From NCBI RefSeq assembly GCF_005144415.1, contig NZ_SWJE01000008.1, positions 372,001 to 436,000 of the forward strand: DNA of 64,000 nt, in the 5' to 3' direction. This DNA comes from Trinickia terrae. Lineage in GTDB: Bacteria > Pseudomonadota > Gammaproteobacteria > Burkholderiales > Burkholderiaceae. Shown here one piece after another: positions 60,807 to 64,000 of the stretch (within the stretch, counting starts at the first letter, position 1; the number at the start of each line of letters is the position of its first letter). The notes beneath the pieces are model-generated. The model did no database searches. It saw nothing but the letters and a program-made list of their open reading frames with translations, and was not told the origin of the DNA. The position numbers and the translations under genes were made by a program.

Positions 60807-63541
60807 ACTGGGCGCGCCAATTCCTGATTCCCGTGCTGGTCCTGTCGGCGGGGCTCGGCTTGACCTGGATCGTCTGGGATCACGAGCGGCGGGCTGCCCA
60901 GCAAGAATTGCTGACCCAGTTCGATTTCGCGCTGGGCGACGCAGTGAGCCGGGTCGACCAGCGCATGGCGACCTATCAGATGATGCTGCGAGGCGCGCAG
61001 AGCCTGTTCGCCACCACGACCGGCACGGTGGATCGCGAGCGCTTTCGCGACTACGTGAACACGTTGAGCCAGGACCCGACCTTCGCGGGTGTGCAGGCGA
61101 TCGGCATCGTCAAGTGGGTGCCGGCCGCGCAGAAGGCGGCCCATATCGCCGCGATGCACAGCGAGGGGCTCACGGAGTACACGATCCATCCTGACGGCGA
61201 GCGCGAAGACTATGCGCCGATCATTCAGCGCGAGGCGTACGTCGGCCGCAACCGGCCGCGCCTCGGCTTCGACGCCTGGGCCGACCCGGTGCGGCGGCAT
61301 GCGTTGGAGAAATCGCGCGATTCGGGCATGCCGACGATCACCGGCAAGCTGCGCCTCGCCGTGGACACGGAGGCCGAAGCGCATCCCGGCTTCGTCATGT
61401 ACTTGCCGATCTACGCGCGCGGCCAGTCGCAGAACGACATCGCCGCGCGGCGGGCGCACTTGGTCGGCTGGGTCTACGCGTCGTTCCACATGCGCGACAT
61501 CATCGCGAGCCTCTACGGAGACGAGCCGCCGGGCCTGACGCTGGCGATGTATGACGGCGTCGAGCCGTCCGAGGCGACGCTGATGCACCGCTCCTCGGGC
61601 TCGGCGGGACATCATCAGCTTCCCGCGCTGTCGGCCAACGAGTATCTCTACGTCGCCGGACACGACTGGACCCTCTCGCTCGTCGCGCAGGACGACTTCA
61701 AGGCCCGCTTCGGCCGCCACGCCCAGATGGTGATCGCCACCGCCGGCGCGGGCCTGAGCCTGCTCCTCGCGCTGCTCGCCTGGCTGATCGTGACGGGCCG
61801 CAGCCGCGCGATGCGGCTTGCCTCGGCGATGACCCGCGAGCTGCGCGAGCACGAGGCGGAGCTGCGGATCGCCGCGGTCGCCTTCAACTCGCTCGAAGCG
61901 ATGATGATCACCGACGCCTGCGGCAAGATCCTGCGCGTGAACTCGGCCTTCACCGAATGCACGGGCTACACGCCTGCCGAGATCGTCGGCGAGACGCCGC
62001 GCATCCTGAACTCGGGCCGCCACGACGCCGCGTTCTTCCGCGAGATGTGGGACACGATTCATCGCGTCGGCGGCTGGCAGGGCGAGATCTGGGACCGCCG
62101 CAAGAACGGCGACATCTATCCGAAGTGGCTCACGATCGCGGCGGTGACGGGCGAGGACGGTGTCGTGAGCCACTACGTCGGCACCCACCACGACATCACC
62201 GAGAGCAAGATCGCCGAAGAGCGCATCAAGGAGCTGGCGTTCTTCGATGCGCTGACGCGCCTGCCCAACCGCACGCTGCTGATGGACCGCCTGAAGCAGG
62301 CGATCACGGCAAGCGCGCGCAACGACGCGTGCGGCGCGCTGCTCTTCATCGACCTCGACCACTTCAAGACGCTCAACGATACGCTCGGCCACGACAAGGG
62401 CGATCTGCTGCTGCGGCAGGTGGCGCAGCGGCTCGCCGCGAGCGTGCAGGAGAACGACACCGTCGCGCGCGTGGGCGGCGACGAGTTCGTCGTGGTGCTC
62501 GGCAGCCTCAGCGAGAACCGGCCGGAAGCGGCGAGCCAGACGGAGGCGCTCGGCGAGCGGATCATCGCCGTGCTCGGCGAGCCGTACCAGCTCGCCGAGC
62601 TCGAATACCGGGCCACGGCCAGCATCGGCGCGACCGTGTTCAAGGGGCATCAGGCGTCGATCGACGAACTGCTCAAGCAGGCCGACCTCGCCATGTACAA
62701 GTCGAAGGAGCGCGGGCGCAACGCGATGTGCTTCTTCGATCCGAACATGCAGATCGCCGTTCTCGAGCGGGCGGTGCTCGAGGCGGGATTGCGCCACGCG
62801 ATCGCGGAGGACCAGTTCCTGCTGCACTACCAGGCGCAGATCGACGGCGACCGCGTGACGGGCGTCGAGGCGCTCGTGCGCTGGCAGCATCCGCAGCGCG
62901 GGATCGTGCCGCCGTCCGATTTCATCCCGCTCGCCGAAGAGACCGGGCTGATCCTCGAACTCGGCTACCGAGTGCTGGAAACGGCCTGCGCGCAACTGGC
63001 GCGCTGGGCGGCGCGTCCCGGCATGGCGCACCTCACGATCGCGGTCAACGTGAGCGCGCAGCAGTTGCGCGAGCCCGGTTTCGTCGACAAGGTGCTGAAC
63101 GTCATCGGCCAGACCGGCGCGCGGCCCGACCGGCTGAAGCTGGAGCTGACCGAAAGCGTGCTGGTGGACAACGTGCAGGACATCATCGGGAAGATGTCCG
63201 CCCTGAAGGAGCGGGGCGTCGTGTTCTCGCTCGACGACTTCGGCATCGGCTATTCGTCGCTGTCGTACTTGAAGCTGTTGCCGCTCGATCAGTTGAAGAT
63301 CGACCGCTCGTTCGTGCGCGATGTGCTCGTCGATCCCAACGACGCGGCCATCGCCAGGACCATCGTCACGCTGGCGAGGAGCCTCGGCTTGGGCGTCATC
63401 GCCGAAGGCGTGGAGACGGAGGCGCAGCGCGATTTTCTCGCGATGGCCGGATGCCACGCCTACCAGGGCTACTATTTCTGCCGGCCGCTGCCGATCGACG
63501 GATTCGAGGCGTTTGCGAACCGTTACCTTGAATCGGCTTAG
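60803..63541 (+). CDS. CHASE-PAS-GGDEF-EAL c-di-GMP signalling protein
   Basis: A 912-residue inner-membrane protein. A membrane helix (about 5-25) is followed by a periplasmic CHASE domain (about 45-290, FAGVQAIGIVKWVPA, PIIQREAYVGRNRPRLGFD), a second helix (about 308-330), a PAS domain (about 355-472), GGDEF (motif GGDEF intact near residue 556) and EAL (VEALVRWQHP near 686, DDFGIGYSSLSYL later). Both catalytic motifs are complete, so it may make or break c-di-GMP. The GTG start overlaps the binding-protein stop by four bases. Confidence 0.92.
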   Translation: MNWARQFLIPVLVLSAGLGLTWIVWDHERRAAQQELLTQFDFALGDAVSRVDQRMATYQMMLRGAQSLFATTTGTVDRERFRDYVNTLSQDPTFAGVQAIGIVKWVPAAQKAAHIAAMHSEGLTEYTIHPDGEREDYAPIIQREAYVGRNRPRLGFDAWADPVRRHALEKSRDSGMPTITGKLRLAVDTEAEAHPGFVMYLPIYARGQSQNDIAARRAHLVGWVYASFHMRDIIASLYGDEPPGLTLAMYDGVEPSEATLMHRSSGSAGHHQLPALSANEYLYVAGHDWTLSLVAQDDFKARFGRHAQMVIATAGAGLSLLLALLAWLIVTGRSRAMRLASAMTRELREHEAELRIAAVAFNSLEAMMITDACGKILRVNSAFTECTGYTPAEIVGETPRILNSGRHDAAFFREMWDTIHRVGGWQGEIWDRRKNGDIYPKWLTIAAVTGEDGVVSHYVGTHHDITESKIAEERIKELAFFDALTRLPNRTLLMDRLKQAITASARNDACGALLFIDLDHFKTLNDTLGHDKGDLLLRQVAQRLAASVQENDTVARVGGDEFVVVLGSLSENRPEAASQTEALGERIIAVLGEPYQLAELEYRATASIGATVFKGHQASIDELLKQADLAMYKSKERGRNAMCFFDPNMQIAVLERAVLEAGLRHAIAEDQFLLHYQAQIDGDRVTGVEALVRWQHPQRGIVPPSDFIPLAEETGLILELGYRVLETACAQLARWAARPGMAHLTIAVNVSAQQLREPGFVDKVLNVIGQTGARPDRLKLELTESVLVDNVQDIIGKMSALKERGVVFSLDDFGIGYSSLSYLKLLPLDQLKIDRSFVRDVLVDPNDAAIARTIVTLARSLGLGVIAEGVETEAQRDFLAMAGCHAYQGYYFCRPLPIDGFEAFANRYLESA

Positions 63542-63710
63542 TTACTTACGCAAGTTTGAGGCGTTCGCTCTTTCATGCCGCGGCGTGCCGTACGCTTTGC
63601 CCCTTCCCGGTCCCGGGGAGGGACGGACTAAACGGACCGCCGCGAAAACAAGTTTTCACGCAAACCTCAAACTAGCGATCCACCGAACAACCGGCATCAT
63701 CAAGCGACTC

Positions 63711-64000
63711 TCAGCTACGCGGATGCGCTAATTCTTCAAACGAGCCCGCTTTCACCGAATGCGGATCGTTCAAGTGCGCGCGCACGAAGTTGACGTGCTC
63801 GCGCAGCACGTAGAACCCGTCCGCATAGGCGAGCGGCATGCGCAGGTGATTGAGCGACTCTTCGATCTTGTCGAGCTCGGCGATGAGCTTCTGCCGCTCG
63901 TCGGCGGTCGTATCGCTCATCACGCTGCGCTCGATCGCGATCAGCGCGCCGTAGTAGCGGTAGATGCGCGAGCGCACGCGCCAGCGGAACAGGGCCGGGA
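63711..64000 (-). CDS. TAXI-type TRAP transporter binding protein, C-terminal part (cut by right edge)
   Basis: The reverse strand is open from the window edge to a stop at 63711 and reads PALFRWRVRSRIYRYYGALI just inside the edge, then IAELDKIEESLNHLRMPLAY and ADGFYVLREHVNFVRAHL. This is the C-terminal tail, including the juxtamembrane RxRSRIYRxYG motif, of TAXI-family solute-binding proteins that keep a membrane anchor. The N-terminal three quarters lie outside. A long-range inverted repeat (AGTTTGAGG 63553-63561, CCTCAAACT 63665-63673) sits in the gap to the left. Confidence 0.75.
   Translation of the reverse strand, partial: PALFRWRVRSRIYRYYGALIAIERSVMSDTTADERQKLIAELDKIEESLNHLRMPLAYADGFYVLREHVNFVRAHLNDPHSVKAGSFEELAHPRS

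Noticed and set aside
60569-63457. A 962-codon open frame on the reverse strand opposite the GGDEF-EAL gene, and similar long frames elsewhere (for example 710-2629 forward, 53649-55463 reverse, 35989-37848 reverse)
   Set aside because: They are rich in Arg/His/Ala without domains and lie opposite genes with full families of motifs; long antisense frames are expected at this GC content.
1-64000. CRISPR arrays, tRNA or rRNA genes, toxin-antitoxin pairs, prophage
   Set aside because: No regular spaced repeats, cloverleaf-like sequences, small paired toxin genes or phage structural genes were recognised on either strand.

Overview
The window is high-GC, tightly packed DNA with the codon use and gene content of a beta-proteobacterium of the Burkholderiaceae (Burkholderia, Paraburkholderia or a close relative). 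This rests on the two classical Burkholderia-type porins whose mature ends begin with an SSVTLYG motif, a DUF3138 outer-membrane protein, the nag-type salicylate/gentisate genes, and many LysR regulators paired with small catabolic operons. It looks like a secondary-replicon-style accessory catabolic region. No rRNA, tRNA, CRISPR array, intact insertion sequence or replication origin was seen.

Layout. (1) 1-5.8 kb: carnitine catabolism, with carnitine dehydrogenase (cut by the left edge), the dehydrocarnitine-cleaving BKACE enzyme and a carnitine-binding protein, followed by a chemoreceptor and a CdhR-type AraC regulator. (2) 5.8-15.4 kb: a porin, a relic of an azoreductase, then a complete salicylate 5-hydroxylase plus gentisate pathway (nagR, nagAa, nagI, nagK, nagG, nagH, nagAb, nagL) ending in a chemoreceptor without a periplasmic sensor domain. 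(3) 15.4-20.8 kb: a gamma-resorcylate-type decarboxylase, a two-component flavin monooxygenase and its reductase, a divergent MarR regulator with two matching operators, and an aromatic-acid MFS transporter. A second MFS gene is reduced to its two ends. (4) 20.8-21.5 kb: a graveyard of gene fragments. (5) 21.5-24.1 kb: type II NADH dehydrogenase-like flavoprotein preceded by a 64-residue peptide gene and a divergent LysR regulator. (6) 24.3-30.7 kb: a polyamine-type binding protein, a DUF3138 barrel, a YtcJ-like amidohydrolase, a LuxR-type regulator and an RraA-like aldolase. (7) 30.8-33.3 kb: an idonate dehydrogenase-like enzyme, a pntA'-'pntB deletion relic and a porin.

(8) 33.4-48.3 kb is the most unusual part: an aminotransferase, a Nac-like LysR regulator, an oxoprolinase-type operon (accB, accC, pxpB, pxpC, a second carrier protein whose biotin lysine is Gln, pxpA), an operon of an SDR, a shortened PEP-carboxylase-like protein and a D-2-hydroxyacid dehydrogenase, then a polar amino-acid ABC transporter. 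Four promoters in this block share one upstream element at the same distance from the -35 box, so the block probably works as one nitrogen/carboxylation regulon. (9) 48.4-64 kb: a gluconokinase relic with idnO, a YjdM zinc-ribbon protein, a PSD/tryptophan-decarboxylase-like pyruvoyl enzyme, a citrulline/ornithine module (ctlX, ocd, Lrp regulator), an MFS transporter with a DUF1445 protein and LysR regulator, a TPR-glycosyltransferase, a binding protein overlapping a CHASE-PAS-GGDEF-EAL protein, and the end of a TAXI-type protein cut by the right edge.

Two features cut across the window: a dispersed 34-nt palindromic element (four copies), and at least seven gene relics, which show repeated deletion at module borders. 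All functional calls are from reading the sequence; no database search was run.
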